DNA of 64,000 bases, from the NCBI RefSeq assembly GCF_001956045.1, contig NZ_MRTH01000014.1, positions 124,001 through 188,000 on the forward strand, read 5' to 3'. This document shows, piece by piece, positions 37,697 to 46,125 of this stretch (within the stretch, counting starts at the first letter, position 1; each line of letters opens with the position of its first letter). The notes under the pieces were generated by a model. It did no database searches. It was given only the letters and a program-made list of their open reading frames with translations, and was not told where the DNA came from. The translations under genes and the position numbers were made by a program. The DNA comes from Paenibacillus sp. FSL H7-0331. GTDB lineage: Bacteria; Bacillota; Bacilli; Paenibacillales; NBRC-103111.

Positions 37697-40012
37697 GTGA
37701 GAAAGAAATATTTTTTTTACATTAGTGGATTGATACTGATATCTCTGCAAATATGGTTTTCTTTTCTCACTTTTAATGTTCCATTTATAGGGATAGAGTT
37801 GATTCAAAATCAAAATAAACATTGGATAATTAATAAATTAGATTCCGAGAGCAATAGCTTAAAATTGAATGTACAACGAGGAGACACTATATTAAAAATT
37901 AACGATGATCTGCCCCATCTACATAAAACCGTTCAAAAATGGCATTCCATTGAACAGGCACAAAGTATAACAATACTAAGGGATGGCAACGAATTTAACA
38001 TTAACCTAGTGGACGTAAATGCTGCTGCTAGTACAAGTATTTTGCCTTTTTGTGGTGAAGTTTTAGCCATACTTTTTGCTATTCTTATTTATAAAAAAGC
38101 TGGGCATACCAACTCAGCACGACTCTTGGCTCTAGTGTTTCTCAATATCGGACTCACTTTCTCCAGTGTTGGCGCCTCCATTCGAGGTGATTCGTTAGGT
38201 AAATTTTTCATTATCATGTTCATGCTGTCGCTACCTATTGTATTTCTTCATTTCCTGTTCGCTTTTTTAAAAGAACGAACTCAAATCCAGCTTCCAAATC
38301 TTTACATCAAATATCTGTATATTATTTTCAGTTGCATATCTTTACTAGCATTACCTTATTTCATTCCAAAATATTCATATTATTTCTATCAATATAGCAA
38401 TCAGGTTGTCGCCACTTCCTTCTCAATCGGTTTATTAATAAGCTTCTTTTTTTTAATATTTGCTTTCTTTAAGTACCGAAAAGAGAAACCATATCTTTCT
38501 ATTATTATCAAAACGGTCTGGTGGGCACTAACAATTTCTTTTTTCCCATTTATTTTCCTGTCCATTATTCCCCAAACTTTTTTTGGAGGACATTGGGTTA
38601 ATTCCTTATACACTTCATGGCTTGTTTTGTTTTTCCCTTTATCATTCGCTTACCTAATCTTGGCTAAGAAACTATACGATATAGACCTTGTCCTGCGTCG
38701 CGTTTTATTAAATGTAGCCCTATCCATCATTCCAAGTATTGTCCTTGTTACAGGACATGCTCTTATCGTTCAATATCATGTTACTATGCAACATGTTGTA
38801 TTCAGCTTTATTTTTACAGTAATAACCATCACCTTCATCTTGTATTCGTTTGAATATTTTACGACAAAGCTGGAGTTTATTATATTTCCCCGCAAATATT
38901 ACTTGAATCGTGCCATGAAAAAGATTGCCAACAACCTATGTTCGATCTCCAGCTTTCGGGAGCTTAAAGAAATGGTTCTGGTCGATATCGTCAATACGCT
39001 GCAAGTATTTGGCGCCGCTATCGTTTACAAGTATCAAGATAGGATCGAAACGGTTATTGAAGGCCAAATCTCTTTGCCTGCTATCGAGGGCTCTGCCGAT
39101 GTGGAAGCGTGGAATTATCCCTCCTTACTGCGTTTTGAAATTAATCGTCATGAGGAGTACACCAGTTATCTGATAATGACCGACAAAAAGACAAATACAG
39201 CACTAAGCAAGGAAGACATGCAGTGGTTAAATTTTATTATTTCTTATCTTGCCGTCAGTCTGGAAAATATGCATTTGATTCATAAGCTAAATATGAGATT
39301 GCAGCAATTGGCTTCACAAATGCCCAGTGAACAGAGTGCGCAGGAATTGGTCTGGTTCCGTAAGCTGATGTTTGAACTTCAAGAGGACGAACGCAGGCGG
39401 ATTGCAACGGATCTTCACGATACGACCATGCAGGATTTGTTTTTTCTCAAAAAGCGATTTGCTTCCTTGATCGAGAAACCCGAATTCCCTCAACAAGACA
39501 TCGAGCAAATGAAGGGCATTCTCGATTACGTGGAAATTATTAATACGAACTTGCGTCAAAACTGCTTTGAGCTGCATCCGCATTTGCTTCATGAAATCGG
39601 ACTGATTAACACGCTGCGCAAGCTGGTAGAGCACGAGACTCCCATATGTCCATTCCAGCTTGAATTCATGGCCCAAGGAGCCGAAAGGATTGAAGATCGG
39701 GATCTGGATGCCAAGAGACACGTATTCCGGATTGTTCAGGAGCTATTGAATAATGCCAAAAAACACTCACTTGCTTCTATAGTCAGCATCACCTTAACAG
39801 CTGAAGGCAATAATTTCCTGCTCGTTTATAAGGATGATGGTATTGGGCTGCAGGCCCAGTCAGAAACCAGCAGAGAAATTGGATCCTCCGGAACAGGTCT
39901 TGAGCAAATGAGAAGCCGGATTCTTTCTTTAAATGGACAGTTGAACATTAGAAAGGATATGGAAAGCGGAGTCTACCTATCTGTGACCATACCGATGAGA
40001 AAGGTAGCCTGA
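37697..40012 (+). CDS. comP: ComP-like membrane sensor histidine kinase
   Basis: A 771-residue kinase, the same size as B. subtilis ComP (769). Helix 1 (about 7-25) is followed by an extracellular PDZ-like region (about 30-105, containing RGDTILKIND as in ComP RQGDIILKIN), then about nine more membrane helices to residue 385, a linker, and a HisKA_3 domain with the phospho-His in DLHDTTMQD (His574, context WFRKLMFELQEDERRRIATDLHD). The HATPase domain has ELLNNAKKHS, DDGIGL and GSSGTGLEQM. The GTG at 37697 follows AAGGAGGTAACCTAG. The first 1.2 kb is far more AT-rich than the kinase half. It is co-directional with the regulator, 2 bases apart. Confidence 0.85.
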   Translation: MRKKYFFYISGLILISLQIWFSFLTFNVPFIGIELIQNQNKHWIINKLDSESNSLKLNVQRGDTILKINDDLPHLHKTVQKWHSIEQAQSITILRDGNEFNINLVDVNAAASTSILPFCGEVLAILFAILIYKKAGHTNSARLLALVFLNIGLTFSSVGASIRGDSLGKFFIIMFMLSLPIVFLHFLFAFLKERTQIQLPNLYIKYLYIIFSCISLLALPYFIPKYSYYFYQYSNQVVATSFSIGLLISFFFLIFAFFKYRKEKPYLSIIIKTVWWALTISFFPFIFLSIIPQTFFGGHWVNSLYTSWLVLFFPLSFAYLILAKKLYDIDLVLRRVLLNVALSIIPSIVLVTGHALIVQYHVTMQHVVFSFIFTVITITFILYSFEYFTTKLEFIIFPRKYYLNRAMKKIANNLCSISSFRELKEMVLVDIVNTLQVFGAAIVYKYQDRIETVIEGQISLPAIEGSADVEAWNYPSLLRFEINRHEEYTSYLIMTDKKTNTALSKEDMQWLNFIISYLAVSLENMHLIHKLNMRLQQLASQMPSEQSAQELVWFRKLMFELQEDERRRIATDLHDTTMQDLFFLKKRFASLIEKPEFPQQDIEQMKGILDYVEIINTNLRQNCFELHPHLLHEIGLINTLRKLVEHETPICPFQLEFMAQGAERIEDRDLDAKRHVFRIVQELLNNAKKHSLASIVSITLTAEGNNFLLVYKDDGIGLQAQSETSREIGSSGTGLEQMRSRILSLNGQLNIRKDMESGVYLSVTIPMRKVA

Positions 40013-40014
40013 AG

Positions 40015-40659
40015 ATGCAAAGAAGTATACTCATTGTCGATGACCATCCCGTTATGGCCAAGGCAACGCAAACGATATTGGAGCAAATTGAACATATTCG
40101 GGTAATAGGCATCGCAGCGAGCGGCAAGTCATGTCTGGAGATGACCGCGCTTCACAAGCCGAACATGATCATACTGGATTACAACCTCCCGGATCAATTT
40201 GGAAGCAGCGTAGCCAAACAAATTAAGGATATCTCTCCAGATACGCACATTGTTATTTTTACGGGTATTGATGTGTCTGACCTTTATAATCATTTGATTG
40301 AGCTTGGCGTTAGCGGTATCATTTCCAAGGAATCGAGCGAGCGTGTGATCCAAAATATGATTCGGTGTATTATGGACGACTGTACAATGATCCCCTTGTC
40401 CCTGTACCGCGGCATGCGGCTGATGAAGAGTCTGCCCACTCAAGAAGTACTGCTAACCAAAGATGAAATCCAAATTATGACTTTGGTCGTCAAAGGGGCG
40501 ACCCAAGAGCAGGTTGCTAATGAAATTTTCGTAAGCAAGCGGTCGGTCGATAATTATTTAAAAAAAATCTATGCAAAATTAGGAGTTAAATCGCGGGTTC
40601 AGGCAATGGAAAAGTTTATTCAAAGCAGCTACTATACCGACTCGGACAAAAATGGATAA
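40015..40659 (+). CDS. comA: ComA-like response regulator (LuxR/NarL type)
   Basis: A 214-residue regulator: receiver domain with Asp9/Asp10, phospho-acceptor Asp55 (IILDYNLPD), Thr83 and Lys105; C-terminal LuxR helix-turn-helix (about 147-205, QEQVANEIFVSKRSVDNYLKKIYAKLGV). The stretches HPVMAKATQTILEQ and ISKESSERVIQNMI parallel ComA. It begins 2 bases after the kinase stop. It would activate target genes when the pheromone accumulates; no ComA-type palindrome was identified in the local intergenic DNA. Confidence 0.82.
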   Translation: MQRSILIVDDHPVMAKATQTILEQIEHIRVIGIAASGKSCLEMTALHKPNMIILDYNLPDQFGSSVAKQIKDISPDTHIVIFTGIDVSDLYNHLIELGVSGIISKESSERVIQNMIRCIMDDCTMIPLSLYRGMRLMKSLPTQEVLLTKDEIQIMTLVVKGATQEQVANEIFVSKRSVDNYLKKIYAKLGVKSRVQAMEKFIQSSYYTDSDKNG

Positions 40660-40674
40660 TCGGATATTTCACCC

Positions 40675-41433
40675 TTACTTACGTGCGCTTATCATCATGT
40701 AGGATCGGTTTCCTTGTGAATAGGTGACCTCGATACTATTAAACCCAGCAGCCTTCAGCATTAACTCAAATTCCAATTGATAAAACCAACGCAGTTGAAT
40801 CGTGTCCTCATGCACTTCAACGAGCGTATGTTCGATGAACACTTCATATTTATTGTAATTCGTTTTGAGCTGCTCCCAATAGTCCAACATAACCCGTTCG
40901 CTCAACCTGATTATAGCCCCATCTTCACGTTGAGCCTCAGCGATGTGTTTCCATATATAGGGCTGTTCGTTCAATATATGCTCTCTCGGCACGGTTAGCG
41001 TCAAAATTAACTGACCCCCATCAACTAAATGTGTATGCAGACGCCGCAACGCCTCTAACGCCTCCTCATGCTTCGTCAGTAGATTGAACGTATTCCCAGG
41101 TATGAAGATGGTGTGATACTGCCGTGGCAAATCTAGATTCTGCATAGGCTGATGATACAAGGTGGGCACGATTCCAAGCTGATCTGCTTTACTTCTACAT
41201 ACCTTCAACATATCTTCCGAATAATCGACGCCCTCTACATCCAGACCTTCCTGCACAAAGGGCAGCAGCATCCGACCGGTACCGCAGCCTACTTCCAAAG
41301 CTGGTCCCTGATTGTCGATCACATATCCTTTATAAAAAAGATAATCCATTACATTGTATGTATCTTTAAACCATACATCGTAATGACGCGCTACAAATCC
41401 CTGAAAATCCCCATTTGTTTGACCTTTTTCCAT
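40675..41433 (-). CDS. Class I SAM-dependent methyltransferase
   Basis: A 252-residue Rossmann-fold methyltransferase. Motif I is ALEVGCGTGRMLLPF (about 45-60), followed by GVDYSEDML and a post-motif segment IFIPGNTFNLL. The substrate is unknown. The ATG at 41433 follows GAAGGAG. It is convergent with the ComA-like gene. A link to the pheromone system is possible only by proximity. Confidence 0.8.
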   Translation of the reverse strand: MEKGQTNGDFQGFVARHYDVWFKDTYNVMDYLFYKGYVIDNQGPALEVGCGTGRMLLPFVQEGLDVEGVDYSEDMLKVCRSKADQLGIVPTLYHQPMQNLDLPRQYHTIFIPGNTFNLLTKHEEALEALRRLHTHLVDGGQLILTLTVPREHILNEQPYIWKHIAEAQREDGAIIRLSERVMLDYWEQLKTNYNKYEVFIEHTLVEVHEDTIQLRWFYQLEFELMLKAAGFNSIEVTYSQGNRSYMMISARK

Positions 41434-41555
41434 ATCTCGGACTCCTTCGAAAATGCCTTATTGATGATATGAATGGTACAAGATTCCAATTTTATCTGTT
41501 AATATATTACCGTACGCGAAGCATAGTGACAAGATGGGCTAGATATCGATTCAGC

Positions 41556-41604
41556 ACAAAAAAGACGCAGGGCTACGGATTTAAAACCGTAACTATGCGT
41601 CTTT
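41556..41604 (-). terminator. Terminator after the small secreted-protein gene
   Basis: Minus strand: AAGACGCATAGTTACGG, loop, CCGTAGCCCTGCGTCTT followed by TTTT, about 50 bases after the stop codon at 41658. Confidence 0.85.
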
Positions 41605-41657
41605 CCTGTTGATTAAAAGCTTGGTTCTCCTGATGCCAATCAATGAAAATTCTAATT

Positions 41658-41948
41658 TTAATTGATGTAATAAGAGCCTTTCGGTAATGCCGTTCCTTTA
41701 TTTACAACCACAACACCGATGCCTCCATAAATGAAAGCCACTCTCGAGTCTTTATTAATCGCATAATATCCCGGAACATAGACACCGTTTACATTCGTTT
41801 CACCTGTTATAGGGGGAATCTTGGATGGGGTTGTGCTTACATTAGGGGTATTCAGCGGATCGGCTGCCGTCGCAGCACCCACTACATTCGGAAGCATCAC
41901 CGCTGTGCATATCGCGAGCACAGCCACTTTCGTTTTAAGCAGTTTCAT
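41658..41948 (-). CDS. Small secreted protein, unknown function
   Basis: A 96-residue protein with a clear signal peptide (residues 1-25, cleavage near VVGAATA). The mature part is about 70 residues, Pro/Thr/Asn-rich, then GVYVPGYYAINKDSRVAFIYGGIGVVVVNKG, a short Gly/Val/Tyr beta-rich segment. There are no cysteines in the mature part. The ATG at 41948 follows GGGAGTGG. No family is recognised. It is monocistronic with a strong terminator. Confidence 0.7.
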   Translation of the reverse strand: MKLLKTKVAVLAICTAVMLPNVVGAATAADPLNTPNVSTTPSKIPPITGETNVNGVYVPGYYAINKDSRVAFIYGGIGVVVVNKGTALPKGSYYIN

Positions 41949-42130
41949 CCATTACCACTCCCATTCATTAAATGATTACATGCGTTCCCCTATGGGTATA
42001 GGTGATCTCCGGCTCAACATAGATGCCATTACCAGTATATATGAATGGGATTTGAAACTTATTCCTGCTACACCCTCCGACCCGTTATTCATCTTGGATA
42101 TTGCGCGGGAAATAAAATATGCTTGTAATA

Positions 42131-42883
42131 TTAACTGCGAATATAATCCGGATAATCTGATATAAGTCCGTCAACTCCCAGCTCTATTAGCGGTTTAACT
42201 ACACCTGGTGAACGGACCGTCCATAAGCATACCTTCATCCCTTGACTGTGGATGTCCTCGACGATTTCTTTGGTTGCCAGACCCATGTAAGGATTGATAT
42301 AGTCGGCAAAAGTTGCCAGCTCCACAAGCTTATTTGTGACCAAATCGGCCTGATTTTCAACAAGCACTCCGATGGGAACGTTCGGAAGAATCGCATGGAA
42401 CCGTTTCAGTGATTCCTGATCAAAGGATTGAACGATAATCTTGCTCGCATTCGGCTTATCCAAACCATGTGCGATTAGTTCATCCGCGAGCTTGTGCTCA
42501 ATACCCGGGTACAGCGAAGCCCACTTGATTTCGATCAGCAGACCTGCTTTGCCACGGCTTAAGTGCAGCACCTCAGCCAGCGTTGGAATACGCTCACCCG
42601 TGAACTTCTTATTAAACCAACTGCCGGCATCCACCCCACGGAGCTGCTCCAAGGTCAAGTCAGTCACACGGCCGGTTCCGTCAGTTGTACGATCAACGGT
42701 TTGGTCATGAATGACAACGAGTCGTCCATCCCGGCTAAGCTGCACATCCAGCTCCAAATAATCAGCATTCATCGCAATGGCACGTGCAAAGGCTGCCATT
42801 GTATTCTCGGGCGCATAACCTGAAGCTCCCCGATGTGCGATGTTCAGAACACGATTTGTTTTCATCCTATTGGATGATACCAT
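42131..42883 (-). CDS. Glycerophosphodiester phosphodiesterase
   Basis: A 250-residue cytoplasmic GDPD (UgpQ-like). The catalytic HRGASGYAPENT motif, metal ligands ELDVQL and the second His in VVIHDQTVDRTTDG are all present. It cleaves glycerophosphodiesters to glycerol-3-phosphate and an alcohol. There is no signal peptide, so it acts on imported substrate. The ATG at 42883 overlaps the permease stop (TAATG), so it belongs to the ABC operon. Confidence 0.93.
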   Translation of the reverse strand: MVSSNRMKTNRVLNIAHRGASGYAPENTMAAFARAIAMNADYLELDVQLSRDGRLVVIHDQTVDRTTDGTGRVTDLTLEQLRGVDAGSWFNKKFTGERIPTLAEVLHLSRGKAGLLIEIKWASLYPGIEHKLADELIAHGLDKPNASKIIVQSFDQESLKRFHAILPNVPIGVLVENQADLVTNKLVELATFADYINPYMGLATKEIVEDIHSQGMKVCLWTVRSPGVVKPLIELGVDGLISDYPDYIRS

Positions 42884-43710
42884 TATTTAAGCGCTCCTTC
42901 CGTAAGTCCACCAATAATATATTTTTGCGTAAACCCATATAAAATTATAATAGGGAGCATGGAAATAAAGAACCCGGCGAATGCCAAATTGAAATTGGAC
43001 GAATATTCGCTTTTGAAGTTATAAATAAAGAGCGGCAACGTCCAAAAATCGGGATGGCGGTTCAAAATAATTAAAGGCAGCTGAAAATCGTTCCAGATCC
43101 ACAAGCTGTTCAAAATAATGACCGTAGCTATAATCGGCAGCATCAATGGATAAATAATTCGTGTAAACGTTGTCCATACACCACTTCCATCTATTTTCGA
43201 GGCTTCATCCAGCTCCATCGGAATGTTTTTCAAAAACCCGACACACAAGAAAAGTCCCTGCGCAAATGCCAACGTCACATACATCACGATCAGACCATTC
43301 TGATCCAGCATCTTCAGGTTGCTCATATGTCTATAGATTGGCAGCATGACAGCTTGAAAGGGGACGAATATACCGGACATCACAAGCAGATACAGGAGCT
43401 TATAATACCGCTTGGAAAAATTACGCGATATTGCATACGAGACCATGGGGATCAGCAGCAGCATAAGCAGAATAGAAACAACCGTTACATAGACGGAATT
43501 GCCGAGAAATTTAAAGAAATTAGCCTTTTGAATGACCTCTATAAAATTTCCCATATAAAATCCAGAAGGCAGTGCAAAAAAGTTTTTGGCTGTTTCGGCC
43601 GGTGTTTTCATGGCAATGGTCAAGGTCAAATACATCGGTGCGAGTACCAGGCACATTCCGATTGCCAGAACGAGGTAGGAAACCGTTCGAGAGATTCCGC
43701 TTATTCTCAT
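42883..43710 (-). CDS. ABC transporter permease, carbohydrate type (MalG/UgpE family)
   Basis: A 275-residue inner-membrane permease with six helices. The EAA loop that docks the ATPase is at about 170-190 (ELDEASKIDGSGVWTTFTRIIYPLMLP). The ATG at 43710 follows GGAGG and overlaps the upstream permease by 4 bases. No ATPase gene is present, as is common where an MsmX-type ATPase is shared. Confidence 0.92.
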   Translation of the reverse strand: MRISGISRTVSYLVLAIGMCLVLAPMYLTLTIAMKTPAETAKNFFALPSGFYMGNFIEVIQKANFFKFLGNSVYVTVVSILLMLLLIPMVSYAISRNFSKRYYKLLYLLVMSGIFVPFQAVMLPIYRHMSNLKMLDQNGLIVMYVTLAFAQGLFLCVGFLKNIPMELDEASKIDGSGVWTTFTRIIYPLMLPIIATVIILNSLWIWNDFQLPLIILNRHPDFWTLPLFIYNFKSEYSSNFNLAFAGFFISMLPIIILYGFTQKYIIGGLTEGALK

Positions 43711-44630
43711 AGCTGTCCAGCCTCCTTCCGATTAAGCAGCTTGATTTGGATAAACGAAATTATAGCTATCATTAGAAATACGTAAATGGCCTCGGCGGTA
43801 CCGTAACCAAATTTCATCTCCGTCATCCCATGCTTATAGATCAGAAAGCCCATCGACTCTGTCGCATGTGCCGGACCTCCATCTGTCATCGCTACAATAT
43901 AATCAAATACAGTGAGCGCGCCTTTGATGGAAATAACCAAGTTAACGGTTAACATGGGAATCAGGAATGGGATCGTTACCGAGAAAAATCGCTGCAGCGG
44001 GCTGGCTCCATCAATGACAGCAGCCTCCTTTAAATCCTTGGGCACACTGGACAGCCCTGCAATAAAAATAACCATCGGCGTTGCAATGCCATGCCAGATG
44101 TTGGTGAGTGCGATTCCGTACATCGCCGTATTTTTGCTTCCCAGGATATTTTTGGACAACCAATCCAGTGAAAGTGCCTCTCCCACATGCGGAAGCACCG
44201 CATAAAAGACTTGATTAAAGATGAGCCCAACCGTCAGCATACTCAATACGGCAGGAAAGAAAAATACAGATCGAAAAAAACCACGCAGTCTCAGACTACC
44301 GCTTAGCAGGATAGCCAGCAATAAAGCTATGGACAGCTTAATGACCACGACCAGTGCCGTATAGATGAACGTAAATTGCATGGAATCGAGGAACCGGTCA
44401 TCCTTCATGATATTGATGTAGTTTTTCAGACCGATGAAGCGGTAAGTCAAAGAGAAGCCGTCCCAGTTCGTCATGCTGTAGTAAAAACCCATACCTACCG
44501 GAAATAAAAAGAAAACGATATATAACAACAGGGTGGGCAATGTAAGCAAAAAGAAAATGAGACTGGCTTTATTAGCGGTTAGCGACTTTTTCTTTTTTAC
44601 AGCGAGTCCTGTATGATTGACAATCTCCAT
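43707..44630 (-). CDS. ABC transporter permease, carbohydrate type (MalF/UgpA family)
   Basis: A 307-residue permease with six helices and the EAA loop (DLKEAAVIDGASPLQRFFSVTIPFL). The ATG at 44630 follows GGAGGTGG. It pairs with the MalG-type permease downstream; the binding-protein gene is upstream, beyond a hairpin. Confidence 0.92.
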   Translation of the reverse strand: MEIVNHTGLAVKKKKSLTANKASLIFFLLTLPTLLLYIVFFLFPVGMGFYYSMTNWDGFSLTYRFIGLKNYINIMKDDRFLDSMQFTFIYTALVVVIKLSIALLLAILLSGSLRLRGFFRSVFFFPAVLSMLTVGLIFNQVFYAVLPHVGEALSLDWLSKNILGSKNTAMYGIALTNIWHGIATPMVIFIAGLSSVPKDLKEAAVIDGASPLQRFFSVTIPFLIPMLTVNLVISIKGALTVFDYIVAMTDGGPAHATESMGFLIYKHGMTEMKFGYGTAEAIYVFLMIAIISFIQIKLLNRKEAGQL

Positions 44631-44670
44631 AGTCCACCTCCAAGCTTTCTAATTGAATGATAGGGATAGA

Positions 44671-44704
44671 AAACCCCACGACTGTATATCCATCGCCGCG
44701 GGGT
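44671..44704 (-). terminator. Hairpin between binding-protein and permease genes
   Basis: Minus strand: ACCCCGCG...CGTGGGGT followed by TTTC, 20 bases after the binding-protein stop. The T-tract is short, so it probably gives partial termination or a stabilised 3' end, raising binding protein over permeases. Confidence 0.65.
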
Positions 44705-44724
44705 CATCGTTTGTACCCTTATTG

Positions 44725-46014
44725 TTATTGATTCAGCTTATTGTAAAAGATTTTATCCAAAGCTTTCAGATAACCATCAATATCACCTGTTGCCAACATT
44801 TCCTGAGTGGCCTTGCCTACATCTCCATTAACTCCCGGCGGCCATACCCTTTCAATTGTCGGATACACCTTGCCCGCAGTAATCAGATCGCTCAAGCTGG
44901 TAATTTCTTTGTTATTATTGGTAACTCCGTTAATCGCTGCAGGATAACCACTCAAATCGACGTACTTTTGAACAACTTCCTTCGAAGACATATATTCAAT
45001 GAACTTTTTGGCCTCAGCCTGGTTTTTCCCTTTGGTCGGAATTCCAATAGCTGTATCCACAGATACTTGAACCTTCGTATTGGCTGAATCCGCCGCTGGC
45101 ATTGGGAACATCGAGAATTTTAAGTTAGGATTGGACTTTTTGATCGGTTGAATAGCCCAGATGCCCGTGTACCACATCGCTGATTTACCGTTGGCAAACT
45201 CACGAAGCGCGTCATCGTACCCCGTACCCAAAGCATCCTTTTGCGAATATTTGCGAAGGTCGTATAATTTCTGGGCAAAAGGCTTGAAGGCAGCGTTATC
45301 TGTAATATGAGCCTTGCCCTTCATCACGCTATCCAGGAAGTTTTGAACATCTGGAATTTGCAGCCCCATCCGGGACACCACCTCCTGACGGATTCCATTC
45401 CAATCCTTATCATGGAAGTAGAAAGGCGTTTTGCCAGCTGCTTTGATTTTGTCAGCGGTTGCAATCAGCTCATCGTAGGTTTGTGGAATTTTCAGACCTA
45501 ACTCATTAAACATATCGACATTGTAATGTACGCCCAAAGTAGCTACCGCTATTGGCACCAAATAGTTTTTACCATCAATTTTACTTAAATCAGCGAGCGC
45601 TGGAGAAACGTTAGCCATTAGGGGGCCGCCAGTCAAATCAACGACTCTGCCCTCCTTGGACATTTGCTGGAACACCGCATTGTGAGGGAAGTGGGTGAAT
45701 ACTGCGGGAGCATCATCCGTAGAAACACGCATAGTCCATACATTTTCGGGATTAGGGACATTGTTCTGCTCTACGGTAATGTTAGGATTTTTGCTTTGAA
45801 AATCTTTGATGAGCTCATTAACCACATCGACCATTTCGGATTTCATCTGAAAATATTCAATTTTCGCCTTTTGTCCTGCGGGTGTTGTGCTCGGACTTTC
45901 AGCTTTTCCATCCTTACCTGCACCGGCTCCGCCCGCATTTTCATTCGAGCAAGCGGTTACAATTGCTAAAGTTGAAGCTAATAGCACAGAAGTCCATTTT
46001 CCTGCTGTATTCAT
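44725..46014 (-). CDS. Extracellular solute-binding lipoprotein (family 1)
   Basis: A 429-residue lipoprotein: signal peptide with lipobox VTAC (Cys about 22), then a type-I periplasmic-binding fold of the MalE/UgpB class (SKEVVQKYVDLSGYPA at the C-terminal lobe). The ATG at 46014 follows AAAGGGG; the upstream frame start at 46044 is rejected. It feeds the downstream permeases. With GDPD in the operon, a glycerophosphodiester or related ligand is inferred. Confidence 0.9.
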   Translation of the reverse strand: MNTAGKWTSVLLASTLAIVTACSNENAGGAGAGKDGKAESPSTTPAGQKAKIEYFQMKSEMVDVVNELIKDFQSKNPNITVEQNNVPNPENVWTMRVSTDDAPAVFTHFPHNAVFQQMSKEGRVVDLTGGPLMANVSPALADLSKIDGKNYLVPIAVATLGVHYNVDMFNELGLKIPQTYDELIATADKIKAAGKTPFYFHDKDWNGIRQEVVSRMGLQIPDVQNFLDSVMKGKAHITDNAAFKPFAQKLYDLRKYSQKDALGTGYDDALREFANGKSAMWYTGIWAIQPIKKSNPNLKFSMFPMPAADSANTKVQVSVDTAIGIPTKGKNQAEAKKFIEYMSSKEVVQKYVDLSGYPAAINGVTNNNKEITSLSDLITAGKVYPTIERVWPPGVNGDVGKATQEMLATGDIDGYLKALDKIFYNKLNQ

Positions 46015-46125
46015 TTCTATTGACCCCTTTCGTTGTCTGACCATTCAAGTATACTTAAGGGCTTTCACGTAAAATAGGAGATAGCTGACTTTTTGAATAT
46101 GATAAAAATGACTATTACAGTCCGT

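Noticed and set aside
41821..42165. 114-codon plus-strand frame across the 42 kb spacer
   Set aside because: It overlaps two minus-strand genes at both ends and has no ribosome site; the central part looks somewhat protein-like but I cannot support a gene.
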